A stretch of DNA of 64,000 bases, from assembly GCA_038030265.1 (NCBI GenBank), contig CM075939.1, positions 25,525,253 through 25,589,252 on the forward strand. The letters are read 5' to 3'. Origin of the DNA: Corythucha ciliata. Its lineage: Eukaryota > Arthropoda > Insecta > Hemiptera > Tingidae. The notes below the pieces were generated by a model. The model was given only the letters and a program-made list of their open reading frames with translations, had not been told where the DNA came from and searched no databases. The position numbers and the translations under genes were made by a program. Shown here in pieces: positions 42,709 to 55,978 of this stretch. The stretch's first letter is position 1. Each line of letters opens with the position of its first letter.

Positions 42709-45700
42709 TAGTAGGAGAGCCCACGATGCTAAATGGGGAATTACTCGAGCGTTGTAAAAGACTGTTGTATGGACATTCTCGAGCGTGTCAGATATTTACA
42801 GCGTCAATTGCCTATGTATTTTTAATGAAGTATGCATGTTAATTTGACAGTTTGCATGATGGGGGTGGTCGTACGTATAAGGGTTGAAAATGAAAAAAAA
42901 ATGTAATCGAGCGCGTCAGATTTTCTAAGGGAATGTTAAGTGAACCTAAAATAAGCTCTTATTCAATAATCAGACGATTTGGAGGTGACGCAAACTCGTG
43001 GCCCTTATCAGATTGTGCACAAAAAATCGTCATTTTGAAATACTCGAGCGCATCAGATTAAGATATACAGGGTGTTCATAAATTACCTCGACAGAGAAAG
43101 TATGGTGATAGTACACCTCATTTGTGATCGAAATTACTATTTGAAGTTTTTTGGAATTCCTCTTGGTTTTCGAGATATCGTCAATTTCGTGTTTTTTTTG
43201 GTGGCCCTGTTTTTTTTGGTTTTTTTTCGACAAGTGACTAGTACGGCATCACCAACAGGTGCTAGACTAAAAGTAAATAGCTCATTGAAAAGAGCACAAA
43301 CTTTCCTTCATTATTGGTCCTCTACTCAATAAAATTACACCAAGGCCCTAGCTGCTAGGGCATGAGATATCCGAAGGAAACTCGTTATTCGCATTTCTGC
43401 CCAATTTTCATCAGCGATTTTCACCATTTCGTCAAAGGAAAATATTTTTTTGCATTCATAGGGAAAACTTCCTTATGATGTTAGCTTTCCAATGACGTAC
43501 AATAGTTACCAGTTTTCACCATCTAGTGAAGAGGTAGAAGCAATAAACGAGCCCAAAACTGAAAAATAACCCGCAATCAGGACCCATTGAATGAGGTGAA
43601 TCCAGCTCTGATTACTGGTTCCTAACGGATGAGACATACGGATTCAAGCGGTCAGCTAAATCTAACTCCAATTTACGTTGGTGAGTTGAAATTGGGTAGT
43701 GGTGAAGCTTAAAATATCTTTAGTGGATTGGGCTTCATGGACCAGTAAGGTGGTCACCTTGACCCCCCAACCCGCCATGGATTTTTCTGGGATTCTAGGT
43801 TTTCTCCTTGTTGTCGAATGCAAAAATTGGCCCTCCGCATAAATGCGGACCTCCAGTCATCGCCTCTGGATTTACTCGCACGATTCTCGAATACGTACGA
43901 TTCTCAAGCTCCTTTCTGGTCGCAACTGGTTTTTGGTAGACCAGTTTTAGATGACCTAATAAATAAAAATCCAAGGGTGGTTTGTTGTCAGGACAATCCA
44001 CTACTCGCCGATGTAAACCAGCGTCACCACCAGGTGGTGGTGAAGCTAAAATATCGCTAGCGGATTTGGCTTCATGGACAGTAAGGTGCTCGCTGAAAAG
44101 TCCTGTCCTGACCCCCAACCACCCATGGATTTTTATTTACTAGGTCATCTAAAGCTGGTCTACCAACAACCAGATGCGACCAGGGGCCGTATTACGAAAC
44201 CGTGTGAAAATGCCACAAGATGCGGTTGCTAGGACGGGATAGTGTTATATCTTATTCATCGTCCCAGCCCCAGAGAGGAGCTTGAGAATCGTACGTACTC
44301 CAGAATCGTGCGAGGAAGTCCAGAGGCGGCGACTGGAGGTGCAACGTGCATCTAATGCAGATGTGCGGAGGGCCGATTTTCGCATTCGATTTTCGCGTTC
44401 GTGGGTTGCGGGTCGGGGTGACCACTGGTCCATGAAGCCCATAATCCTTTGACGATATTTTAAGCTTCACCACCACCCAATTTCAACTCACCAACGTAAA
44501 TTAGCGATAGATTTAGCTGACCGCTTGAACCCGTATGTCTCATCCGTTGGAAACGAGTAATCAGAGCTGGTTTTACCTCATTCAAAGGGTCCTCATTGCG
44601 GGTTATTTTTCAGTTTTGGACTCGTTTATTGCTTCTACCTCTTCACTAGATGGTGAAAACTGGTAACTGTTGTACGTCATTGGAAAGCTAACATCATAAG
44701 GAAGTTTTCCCTATGAATGCAAAAAAAGTTTTCCTTTGACGAAATAGTGAAAATCGCTGATGAAAATTGGGCAGAAATGCGAATAACGAGTTTCCTTCGG
44801 ATATCTCATGCCCTAGCGGCTAGGGCCTTGGTGTAATTTTATTGAGTAGAGGACCAATAATGAAGGAAATTTTGTGCTCTTTTCAATGAGCTATTTACTT
44901 TTAGTCTAGCACCTGTTGGTGATGCCGTACTAGTCACTTGTCGAAAAAAAACAGAGGGCCACCAAAAAAACACGAAATTGACGATATCTCGAAAACCAAG
45001 AGGAATTCTAAAAAACCTCAAATAGTAATTTCGATCACAAATGAGGTGTACTATCACCATACTTTCTCTGTCGAGGTAATTTATGAACACCCTGTATATT
45101 ATGCTTCATACTGACGTTCTAAACGTGCTCTCTAGTAATCTGACGATTATCTGGAGGGATTCGCCTAATCTGACACTTTTTTAAAAAATTCGCCCTATAT
45201 TTGGTGCCTAAGTCCTAGTTTTCTGCACCATTTTCGAAAGAGTAAGTTGAGGTTAACTGAAATTTTGATGTAAAGGACCTTTTTCTACAATAGTTGAATA
45301 ATGATAACATTATTCAACTGATATGAGAGAGAAAAGCGCAATTGTTTTAAAACTTAATTATTCAACACATATGGCAACCTATTCAGTAAAATTTAGCGCC
45401 GGCGCTATCCACCCGTCTTCCCGAATTGGAACATATGTTTCACACAAGACGGGTGGGCGCTAAGTTTCACTGAATTGGCCCCAAAAGTTGAATAATGACT
45501 AAACTTTATCGACGATTTTTTTCTATTTCGGCTTATGGAAATCGTCAGATTAGATATTTTTCGTTATCCTTGAATTATTCCCTTCAAAATAAAAAAAAAG
45601 TAGCCACGCTCGAGAATGTCAATGACGTTTTTTTTTTAAACAAGTTTGTAGACCTCCTCCGTTTTTGCATCACTCTTAAATTGTCAGATTAGTGGAATAT

Positions 45701-45923
45701 AGACTTTTTAGCATGTAATTAATTCCCACTTCCTTAATCTGACGCGCTCGAGAATGTCTGATGATCCATTTTTTTTAACCAATCTGGCCCTTTATCCCTG
45801 ACGGGCGGCCACAAATATAGGGCTCATATTTGGTGGAGGTACTCAATTAGGTACAAGGTATCCACAGTATGTTAGTCTGACGTGCTTTAGTAAATCCCGA
45901 TCTCCACTTGGGCTCCCCTACTA
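42709..45923. mobile_element. Outer element, TIR TAGTAGGRGAGCCCA, hosting a nested foldback
   Basis: TAGTAGGAGAGCCCACG at the left and TTGGGCTCCCCTACTA at the right are inverted, flanked by ATA at 42706-42708 and 45924-45926. The arms carry CTCGAG(C/A)G-GTCAGA motifs, about four on the left (42747, 42777, 42906, 43043) and two inverted on the right (45609, 45749). The 43068-45094 foldback is inserted in the middle. No transposase. Confidence 0.7.
43068..45094. mobile_element. 2.03-kb foldback with CAGGGTGTTCATAAAT ends (copy 1)
   Basis: The ends are CAGGGTGTTCATAAATTACC and its inverse, flanked by TA. Arms pair almost throughout, to a centre near 44.07 kb. The right arm carries an extra insertion (about 44190-44275) related to 8185-8300. 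Tc1/mariner-like termini but no transposase. Copy 2 is at 58439-62066. Confidence 0.88.
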
Positions 45924-48854
45924 ATATGGCCTAGGGTTTTTTTTTTTTTTTTTTTACTTCCATGTTCCCGTAGGGAAGGAAGTTTGGTAATGGCAAAAAA
46001 AAAAAAATTTTTAGCTGACACCAGATTCGTGTTCCTGGACCCCGAAAACGCCTAAATCTCGATTTTCAGTATGGCGTCTGTCGTCCGTCCTCCGTCGTCC
46101 ACTTTTTTCTTGACAGATCTGGACGAGTGATGGCTCAAAAGTTGTGTCTTCATCTCTAGATGTACACCGTAAAATTTGAAAACGATTGGTTGAGCGATTT
46201 GGAAGATATTATAACAAATGTGTTCGGAGTAAAAATGGTTGGACCCTTATAATTCCAAGAGAATATTATAAAATTTGATGATCGATCGTTCAACATGGTC
46301 ATCTAGGTTCCTGGAAGACGCTGCTAAAATTTGAGTAAGATTTGTTGAGCGGTACACTTGCTAAGGTTTGGAATGCGTTTCAGCTCTTTTTTTGCCCCAA
46401 ACCTATCTCCTACCAGACCAGAATTTTAGTCCGATTTCCTCTCATGATGGCTTAAAATGACCACAACAAAATTCCCCATCGATGAACTGGCCATTTTTTC
46501 GAAATTCAATTTGGTTATTTTTAAATTAATTTTTTAAACAAATTGACGAGGATGTATTCGAAGATTCGTTTCTCTTCGATTATTTCGAGTTTTAGCGAGT
46601 GTCTCATTGATCAAATTGTGTCCATTATTTAATTCATTGATCGTGTTGAATATTAAAATTATATACTCAGCAAACATGGTTACAACATAGTATCCTTCAT
46701 TTCTAGGGAAAGTCCATTTGCGAGCAACATTATATTAAAGACTAGCTGACAAAATCACATATTAGTCCAGTCAAATTAGAAGCTCACCTCATAAAAAATG
46801 TTTAGAATATTTTTTATTTTGACGTCATGTGTATTTTGCATCCATGTCGAGTAATTATCCACTTCACGAAATGGATGTCCATTTCATGAAGTGGCTTCAC
46901 TTGCCGTAAATTCAAAAAATTATACGACGTCTAAACAAAACAATTGTCCATTTCTTGAAAAGGAAATCTTGTTTGTTCACTTTCTGAAATCGAGCTTCCT
47001 TACTGCAAGTGGATGCACAACATTATCCTTTTCATGAAATGGATGAGTGAGAAATTTCAGATGCTGAAGCAAGTTTTGTTTTATTTAAAAAGGTTATTTT
47101 ATTGAGCACTCAAAATCAATTTAAAAATTCGCGACCCCCCTTCCCTGTGGGCGACACCTCAAGTTTTGAGGGCTGAAATTTACATTAAGTTTGTGTGGAG
47201 GACCCCACGATACTTCCATGTTCCCGTCGTTCGCTTACAACATGCCTTTCACATGAAACAATTCCGACACGAGTGATTAATAATTAAAACTCACCCATCA
47301 AAATTAATTAATTTGCCCTAGCCTGTCCTGAAGTTCTGTTCTCATAAAAATGCCAAAGTTCTAAAATTTGCTGGAAAGAGCTCTATGTCTCTCAATATTC
47401 ATCCCATGTCAACGATTGATGCAATAATAACACACAAAAAAATATGAACACACAAATTCTAACGACGTGACGAATAATGAATTTTGTAGTCTAATACAGT
47501 TCTAATTTATGTTTTTTGTTATGTTTGTTACGATTAGGTGTTTACTTTTTAGTTGTGTTTGACACGCCCTAGTGGTAAGTTTATATAGACAGTTTAAATA
47601 CGAAATTAACATAATAATTCATACGGGGTTATTGTTTACTAGGTTAAAAAAATTGATACGTCCGAAGATGGCTCGGTAGAGCTGAAAACCGGTTTACGTG
47701 TTTGTCAATAATAAAAATTGCTGGAGGATAGACAAAGAATACCTTCTTATTAATACAGTTCTCTTTAACGGTAACTATCAGTAGAAAAAAAAAATTAATT
47801 TTGTTTCAGCCACTTTTCAATGACCGACCCATATTTAGCCAATTTCGAATTCTCGTCGTCTGCCTCCCTTAGTCGATTGATTTTTATTGGCAGATGTGGT
47901 TTTTTGGTCGCGGCTCACCTTGCAGTTTTATCGTGTGAAATTTCAAATGTGACAAAATAGTTGAATTTTGGGGGCAAATTTATTAATATATAGTCAGTTT
48001 TGAATTCTCGTCTGCCATCCTTAGACAACCGCTTTTTGTTGGCAGTCGTGGGTTTTTCGTGTCACCTTGCCATGCAGTTTCACCGTGTAAATTTTCAAAC
48101 ATGTCAAAATTGTTGCATTTTGGGTTCAAATTTGGCGATTTTTTAAATTTTTGTCTACCCCGATTGTCAACCACTTGTGATTGACTTTTCTGGTAGCTGC
48201 TAACCACCATTTTTCTCATTATGAGAAATTTCAAGTATGACAAAATAGTTGCATATTTGGTGAAAATTTACTCAATTTAAATTCTCGTCTGCCGCCCTTA
48301 GACAACCACATTTGACTGGCAGAGGATGATTTCCTCAAACGAGACGACCAGTGGAGTGATATGATTAAATTTCATTCATGACAAAATATGTGCACACATG
48401 GGCAAAATTTGCATCATCAAAATGGCCGCCATCTTTGAAAGCAACCGCTTTGGCATGGCAGGCGTTTATTTTCTCACTCAATGGACCATGAGCCTGTTTG
48501 TTTCATGTAAATCTGAGAATAAACTTTTCTCAACTAATTTATTATTATTAATAAGTATGTAAGATAACATAATAAGCATAAAATTTATAATGGAATTCTA
48601 GGTAACGCATAAATTATAAAAACCAAAAAACCGTACACAAAAATAACGATGCAAATTCATCGAAACACAACGCGACCGTTCCTATATTCACCGCTGATGC
48701 TTCCACCAGGGGACCATCGGTGAATCCACCAGAAATTCCACCAAACAGAGCATCGATGAATATAGGAACATGACCATATATAACATGTCTTGACTTTCAA
48801 GCTTTGGGATCTCTCTCACAGGACGGGCTAGTCGCGTTGTATAAGGAAAAAGAG
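45924..48854. other. No gene recognised; scattered short repeats
   Basis: 45959 (ACTTCCATGTTCCCGTAGGG) and 47205-47230 share scraps of the 37873 hairpin. At 47661-47702 lies CCGAAGATGGCTCGGTAGAG followed by CTGAAAACCGGTTTACG, a compact hairpin-like motif. At 48705-48770 GATGAATATAGGAAC pairs with GTTCCTATATTCA. Otherwise AT-rich. Confidence 0.35.
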
Positions 48855-50284
48855 CCATGGAACTTGACATCTCGCGAAACGTGGTATTTCGCTGATATTT
48901 TGACCAGAAACTTGTACTTTTGCAGATGGCTTTTTGACCATACAATTTCTTTTGAATAACTTTACCTGCTAACTTGCTAAGTCATTATAGTCAAAATAGT
49001 GATTTCGCAGCTGACTATAGTCGAAAACCTGCTGTTTCGCGACTAGTTCCAATCTTGCATGTCGTGGCTATTTTTTTAACCGAATCTCCAGCACTTGGAA
49101 TTTTTGTGGCTATTTGGCCCCGAAATTGGCAGTTACCTAATATATGCACCTAATATTTGCAGTTTTGTGACTATTTTGCGCCATTACATGTAATTTCACA
49201 GATTGTTGACCACATCGTCTGTTTTGCCACTGAATGATCACACACTTCATGAACAATGAAGAGCTAAGCAATTTTATTCTATTGCGAAATTTCAATTAGT
49301 ACCTACTCGACATTTGACAAATAACAAACAAGTTGATGGTTGTTTGCGAGGGTGAAATTGACGGCCTATTCCAGATGACCCTACGTAAGTTTCAGTAGTT
49401 CACTTTTGCAGAGCCACTTTTGACCGTCGTTTGCTTTCTCAAGATTTCAACTCAGTTTCCAAGATTTCGGTTTCGAGGATTCCGGCTAGTTTTTTTGTTT
49501 TTTTTAAAAATAAGTCGAGCCACCGAAATTGGTTATTTTAATCGGTCGTCCGATATTGTCATGAAATTCACATTTTAAAGGAACCACCAATAGTTCGTGA
49601 ATTTAGCTTTTGAAAAACCCGTGAAGTAGGTTTTTCTGAGTGCCAAAACCGTTTTTGAATGAGCCAGACTAGCCGAATTTGATTTCAGTATGAGCGAAAT
49701 TCCCGAAAATTGGTTTATTGGGAGATAAAATCCCCCTAAGACGTTGGCTGTGGATTTTTATAAGTGCAAACCCCGCAAAATAGGCTTTTACGAGGTATAA
49801 TTCTGTGGGATTTGGTGTTAATTTCCAAGATTGGTAGAAATCTTCAAGATCGGTAGATTTTTTGGTGAGAACCCCTCTCCCCCTTTTGCACCAAAATTGT
49901 TTGGTTTTTGAAAGAATCAAACCCGCGAAATTAGGAGCCAAGCTTGTAAAATTTAGTTTTTCAATTAAATCTCTCCTCCCCCCTCTTCCGTATTTGGTTT
50001 TGGGGAGCGAAACCCTGAGAATTGTTTTTTTGCATGAGACACCCCTGTGTTGAGATAGCCAAATTCATAAATTTGTCTTTCTTTTAGCCAAATCCGTGAA
50101 ATTTGGTTGTTAAAGAACCAAACTCGGGTTTCCAACGTGCAGCCCATTTTTTTTTATTTTTTTATTTATTTTTTCATCAACAGTAGACTCGCTAATTAGA
50201 ACAACCGATTTTGGACAGCCAGTGGGTGGAGACAGCCCTGTTTGGTGCGATAATACGAATGATCAGTTTACTTTTTTCAAGGCT

Positions 50285-51390
50285 CGAATAGTCAATGAAT
50301 TCTTTAATGACAGAATTAGACAGTTGAACCATTTTGAAGTACCGAATTATCAGTTACGCCATCTGAAGGGTGCGAATGATAAATTTTGCCAGGTTTTTAG
50401 CAAGTGAATAGCCAGAGGGCCAATAACGAAAGGGTGTTACAATTTTAACACGCACGGAGTAATCATATCACAATTAGAATGGTTGTCACGTGGACACCCA
50501 CCACCAGTGTTATTTCATTTTACACCCCGTCTTACTAGCCTCCCAGAAATTACTTGTTTTTGAAAAGCATACACGCTTCGGAGACGTATTCATTCCAATC
50601 AGCGTAAACTTTTCTACGCCCTAACGACATAACTCGATTTGAAAAAATAGCATTTTTGTACTTTATATGACTTTTTTTACTTCAGGGAACCTTATCCTAA
50701 GATTTATTCATGATTATACATATCACAATTTTTGACTCCGAATCATTAAACAGAGCAGCACCAAAAGGTTCCATGAAGATGAATGTTTCCTACACTTCTG
50801 GTTGAAAATGAATTACTTTATTGATTCTGAGCAAGGAATGGAATATTTTTTACTGCCCTATTACTGTCTCAAGTGAGTGTACTCGTGAGGCAGTAATTAT
50901 TTCATTTTTGGAGCGATTAGGTTGAAATTATCGGAGTATCTGCCTGCGAGGCGTGTAAGTACCAACAAGGGTAGGTTTTCCAACAGTACCAATTCAGGGT
51001 TAAAACCATTTTCAAGGCACGAATTTCCAGATAGGCCATTATTAAGATACACTTGGTCAGTTTCGCCATTATTAGGGCGTGAATGGTCTGTTTGCCTATT
51101 TTTTAAGGCGCAAAGTGGCAGTATGACCATTTTTAGGGTTTGAGTGATCAGTTTAGTCCATTTTAGGGCATGGACGGCCAGTTTATGCATGTATCATAAG
51201 TTTGCCATTTTTAGGCCAGTTTGGCTATTTTTAGGGCGGGAATTGCCAGTTTTGCCTATGTTTACGTCGCAACTGACAGTTTGTAGTTGTCAGTTTAGCC
51301 ATTTTCGAGGAGAGAATAATGAGTTAGCTGTTTTAGAAATGGCCAGTTTAGATAGTTTCAGTCTGCGAATAGCCAGTTTAGGCTTTATTC
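50285..51390 (+). repeat. Minisatellite of segment B
   Basis: Same unit family as 25155-25860, interrupted by unrelated DNA at about 50405-50990. Confidence 0.75.
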
Positions 51391-51786
51391 TTTCGGCATC
51401 TTGGAAAAACATGTTCATTCAATGACAGTGCCACGTCCACGTGCCCATTAAAAAACAATATGAAGAGGGGATCTCCCTGAAGCCCCTCCCCCCTCCCACG
51501 CAACAGAGCCATGGCGCATGGTGGCATGGCGCCCCGACACAATACTCCTCACCGTCCTAGAATGGTTGATGGGGGAAAGGTTTAACTCAAAAGCCGGGAG
51601 CCCATCTAGGGGCCCTGAAATGCCCATCTCCCCGTAGCATTTTTGACAGATTCCTTCCTGGTGGGTGGCAATAGAATATTATCAAACTAACATCATCGTT
51701 AATTATGTGTATATTTATGTAAAATTGGATTTGTTTCGTGCTACGAAACAACAGCCTAGTTGATGTATTGCGATCTTTTTTGTTAG

Positions 51787-53496
51787 ATGTTCAAGCTAGT
51801 AAGGACTTTCACGACGGGACAGTTCGTTGTACATCCATCCAACCGAATTAAGTTCACTAGCACGAATGGAGTCAGCAAGTTGGTTGGCTCTTACCCAGAA
51901 GAAGAGGTCTTGGTCGTGTCAAGCGGAAAACGGACCGACATGGAGGCCTTGAAACGAGCCTTGGATTTCTCCGACACCGTGTGTGGAAAAGGCAATGGCA
52001 GTACGTTATTTTTTGTATATTATTAACAAAGTGATAATCAACATTTTTCTACGGTTCAATTTGAAGTTGTTGCAGAGAAGGGAGGACCGGCCGCGTCGAA
52101 AGACTCAACTGGTGTATCGTTTGTGGGGGAATCGCAAACTCAAAAACCGCCTATTTCTCCCGCTCCATCCGAATCAGAAACTGTCTCGTCGTGCCCTGAT
52201 CCCGATATTTTGGCACAGGAGACCAGAAGTGTACTTTTGGAGGTCACCAACGAAAGTGGTTAAGTGGCACATTACTTAAAAGTGGAGAATTGTCAGTGAA
52301 TTATAAACATTTTAATTCCCTTCTTAATCGTTTAGTTCTCAACGATGATCCTCTGGCCAAAGACGAAGGATACACCCCACAGGAAGTTGATCAGATTGCA
52401 CAATTAGAAAAGGATTTGGCCTCAGCGGCATCCAACACGAACAAGCCTATAAGTGAGTTATTAGCTATTTGTTTAACACCTGCCTTGTCTAACCTTTGTC
52501 CTAGGAAAAAACAGAACGTTCCCTTCATTTTTTTCAGAACGCGACCCTAAAGAGACGTTCTGCCTTTTTTGCTCCTGCAAGGTTCGTCGATTTCAGCGAC
52601 ACCTCGAAGCGCAGCACAAAACTGAGGAGAAGGTTGCTGAAATTCTTAAGATGGAGTGCAGGAGTAAAAAAAGAAGGGACGCGATAGCGAAACTTCGCAA
52701 TGAAGGATCGTTCTTGCACAACATGAACGCCAAAGATAAGAAAGAATTTATAGTTGCAAGAAGAAACACTAAGTCGGCATTAGCCGTTTGCCCCGGATGC
52801 AAAGGATCGTTCTCGAAGAGAACAATGTACCGTCACGCGCGTAACTGTTGCTCTGACATCCCTCCAAGATCTGTAATGGCGGAAGGACACAACGTTGTAG
52901 TTGGTGCCAAGTTCAGTAATAGCAATATTGAAACAGTGCCGTCTGAAGGTTTCAAAACCGTATTGAAATCCATGCATAAGAATGAAATATATGAGGCAAT
53001 TTTGTCCGACCCCGTACTAGTGAATTTCGGTAACAGACTGTGGGAAACTCACGAACATCTCGAGGTGCGTCAGAAATTGGTGAGCAAAAAGGTCAAAGTC
53101 ATGTCACGCCTCCTCATTGAATTGAGGAAAGAGGATAAATCAATTGATAGTTTGACTGACCTCATCATGCACCCAACAAAATACGACATCTTCATGAACG
53201 TGGTAAAGAAAATGTGTGGTTACGAAGCAGGGCATTTCATCACCCCGTCTCTTGCTAACATGATTGGATTCACTGTGACAGCGTGCGTTCAATTTTTACT
53301 GGGAAAAGCGTTGAAATGCAAGCTCCCTGAACTTAAAACCGCAGCCACGGATTTCCTCACTCTTCACAGAATTGAATTCCACAAATCTATCGGAAACAAA
53401 GCAGTGAAATACTTGGAGAAGAAGAAGTGGGAGAAACCAAAACTTCTTCCGTTGACGGAGGATCCCTCCAATCTGACATCCCTCCAAGATCTTTAA
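51787..53496 (+). pseudogene. Tyrosine-recombinase gene, dead copy B
   Basis: Same exon plan as copy A: 51787-52000, 52076-about 52280, 52336-52452, 52538 onward. Exon 2 has one SQTQKPP repeat instead of two and an in-frame TAA at 52261-52263 (GAA in copy A). Exon 4 is nearly identical to copy A up to PLTEDP (53462), then jumps into a ~100-bp scrambled copy of the gene's own earlier sequence (GACATCCCTCCAAGATCT, as at 29890) and then into the 3' flank. The whole catalytic R-K-R-H-Y domain and the SANT-like tail are deleted. Zinc fingers are intact. Confidence 0.9.
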
Positions 53497-53828
53497 TGGC
53501 GGAAGGACACAACATTGTAGTTGGTGCATTGTGGTTGGTGGGTTCAGTAATAGCAATATTGAAACAGGGTCGTCTGAAGGTCGGGCAAGGAGTTTTTTCA
53601 TTTTTTGAATTCTCTCTTTATTCTTTTTAGTTAAGTTAATGTTACCTTTCCTTTTGGTTTGTTACACATAAATTATTATTATCGTGGTATTCTCTTACAC
53701 CAAAGAGACGAATAAAATTACTTTTGACCTGAGACTCACGCTAGTCTGCCAGGGGCTAATTCTCTAAACATCCCCCCTCATCAAAAAATGACATGGACAT
53801 TACGTGTCCGCATTTTTCGGAACGTCTT

Positions 53829-54212
53829 AATGTTCGTGACAGAAAAGCGTAAGGCAAACGAGTAAAACGAAAAAAAAAGGTAACTTTATTTAGCAACGCT
53901 TGAAAATGAGAAAACGACTTCCGAACATGTAGGAAGGAAAAGAGAGGAGGGAGCATAAGTTGAAAAGGGTGACGCCGATTTTCGCCACATTGGTGGTCCC
54001 TCGGCCTTAATATTCGAGATATAGATAACAGAAGAGCAGTACCCCTGCCGTGGGAAATTCACTGGTACGTTAACAATTCGTTTCATCCGTTAACACCTTA
54101 ATAATTTGATGATTTTTTATCGAAAAAATTGAAAAAAAGAAAGAAAACTTAATAATTTGTTGTTTGGGACTTCCTAATTTGCAGACCAAAAAAAAAAAAA
54201 AAAAAAAACGTT
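53829..54212. other. Spacer with scrap shared with 35958-36155
   Basis: TCGTTTCATCCGTTAACACC at 54079 matches 36085. An A-run at 54188-54208. No gene. Confidence 0.4.
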
Positions 54213-54700
54213 GCGGGCCGGCCCTTTGAAGTGCACCAATTGAGCCCAAATTTGGCACAAGAAACTCTCACACCAATAGCAACAACCTCACAAAGTTTCA
54301 TTGCCCTAGCACAAAAAGTAATGGTACTTTACTTCTAGGCCCAACTACCAAAAACTGCTGACCGGCGACAAAAGTGTGCGGGCCGGCCCTTTAAAAAGCA
54401 CCAAATGAGCCCAAATTTGGCACAACAAACTCTCACACCAATAGCAACAACCTCACAAAGTTCATTGCCCTAGCACAAAAATTAATGGTACTTTACTTCG
54501 AGGCCCAACTGCCAAAAACTGCTGACCGGCGACAAAAGTGTGCGGGCCGGCCCTTACAAAGTTCACCAATTGAGCCCAATTTAGGCACAAGAAACTCTCA
54601 CACCTATAGCAGCAACCACACAAAGTTTTACTGCCCTAGCACCACAAGTAATGGTACTTCACTTCGCGGCCCAACTGCCAAAAACTTCTTTTCAGGTTTC
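54213..54700 (+). repeat. 165-bp tandem satellite, three units
   Basis: GCGGGCCGGCCCTT starts at 54213, 54378 and 54542. Units contain AGCCCAAATTTGGCACAA and ATTGCCCTAGCACAAAAA. The last is cut short. Confidence 0.9.
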
Positions 54701-54734
54701 TGTCATAAATTTACAACTGCGTGTTTTAATTTAA

Positions 54735-55150
54735 TTTTAAAAAAAAATTCGCTCCGGCAGCTGGCGGTCGGAAAGAGTGCATTTCATTTTGTATTCGGAT
54801 ACCCTAAGCCGTCCCAGAAGTAGTAATGTTGAGACCATCATTTGTTTCGTTAATGTTTGACCCTCCCTCGTACTGTTTGCTGCCGGATTTGTTTAAGCTG
54901 AACTTAATGGGAATCAAAGGCTATTTCAAAATGGAATCATCATACCGAATATAATGCTTCTGGAATCAACTGGTGATTTGTAGTGATTTTTTTACCATTT
55001 CAACCCCTATTTTCCCCCCTCCACCTTGACCGATTTGGCCCAAATGCAATACCGACCGGGGCCTTGACTACTGATTTTTGTGCCAAAGCGCGTTCCGCTA
55101 AATTAACTTCTACGAGAGTTATCGTGCTAACAAGGAAACGGCCATAAAGA
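54735..55150 (-). repeat. Inverted, shortened relative of the 296-bp satellite block
   Basis: Reverse complement of parts of 24240-24400 (CCGGCAGCTGGCGGTCGG) and of the first monomer at 23105-23300 (GAGAGTTATCGTGCTAACAA), with the intervening monomers missing. Confidence 0.85.
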
Positions 55151-55156
55151 TATATA

Positions 55157-55962
55157 CAGGGTGGATTCGTATAAGTGTGACAAAAATTTTTGGGTAAAAA
55201 TACGTTAAAATTGGAGTAAAATGGTACCTTCGGAAGTGTCCTACGTCGATCCGTCCCGGAGTTATGATTTTTTTTTGTGTTTAAAAAAGTAACCAATGCT
55301 TGCTTCAAAAAATCCGCAATTTCTCGGCTTACATCGCACGAAATCCAAAAAGTGATGCCATTTTCAGAAACTACGGGACATTTCCTTTAGGATAGAGGCC
55401 ATTTTATTGCTTGAAATAATCGTCAACACCCAGAAATCTGGCATTTTTTCCGTAAATTTACGTGTCCTCTAAAGTTTGTCCGTTTTACGAAAAGTCGATG
55501 TACCCAAACAGCTTTCTCAACAGATTTTCGGTGTATCACAAAAACTTCCCCGTCTTCTAAGCTTCCTTTTGGCGTGTTCACATTTCATGTTACCACTGAC
55601 GTTTCTCACAAAAACGTCACGAGAATGCACAAAAACCGTGTTTTTACGAAACATGGGCCATTGTCTACGGTATTCGTGACAATGTGTTCGGTGTTGACGA
55701 TTATTTCAAGCAATAAAATGGCCTCTATCCTAAAGGAAATGTTCCGTAGTTTCTGAAAATGGCATCACTTTTTGGATTTCGTGCGATATAAGCCGAGAAA
55801 TTGCGGATTTTTTGAAGCAAGCTTTGGTTCCTTTTTTAAACACAAAAAAAATCATAACTCCGGAACGGGTCGACGTAGGACACTTCCGAAGGTACCATTT
55901 TACTCCACTTTTAACGTATTTTTACCCACAAATTTTTATCACACTTATACGGATCCACCCTG
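55157..55962. mobile_element. 806-bp foldback, CAGGGTGGATTCGTATAAG ends, TA flanks
   Basis: CAGGGTGGATTCGTATAAGT at the left pairs with ACTTATACGGATCCACCCTG at the right. Arms pair through GGTACCTTCGGAAGTGTCCT and AGGATAGAGGCCATTTTATT to a centre near 55.56 kb. TA on both sides. Non-autonomous Tc1/mariner-like. Confidence 0.9.
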
Positions 55963-55978
55963 TATATAAATAAATATA

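Larger units (their letters stand above)
48855..53828 (+). repeat. Segment B, shorter paralogue of 17025-32637
   Basis: Order and orientation match segment A: TTGACATCTC repeat block (48855-50045), GACAGCCCTGTTTGGTGCGA (50231), minisatellite (50285-51390), recombinase copy (51787-53462) and 3' flank to 53828. It lacks the BEL relic, the Tc1/mariner, the 296-bp satellite, the MITE and the 2-kb palindrome found in A. Confidence 0.8.

Noticed and set aside
43795..44118. ORFs in the foldback (also 59086-59406)
   Set aside because: Both strands of a palindrome; composition follows the repeat, and copies are not conserved as frames.
54485..54823. 112-aa ORF
   Set aside because: Crosses the 165-bp satellite and the inverted satellite flank.
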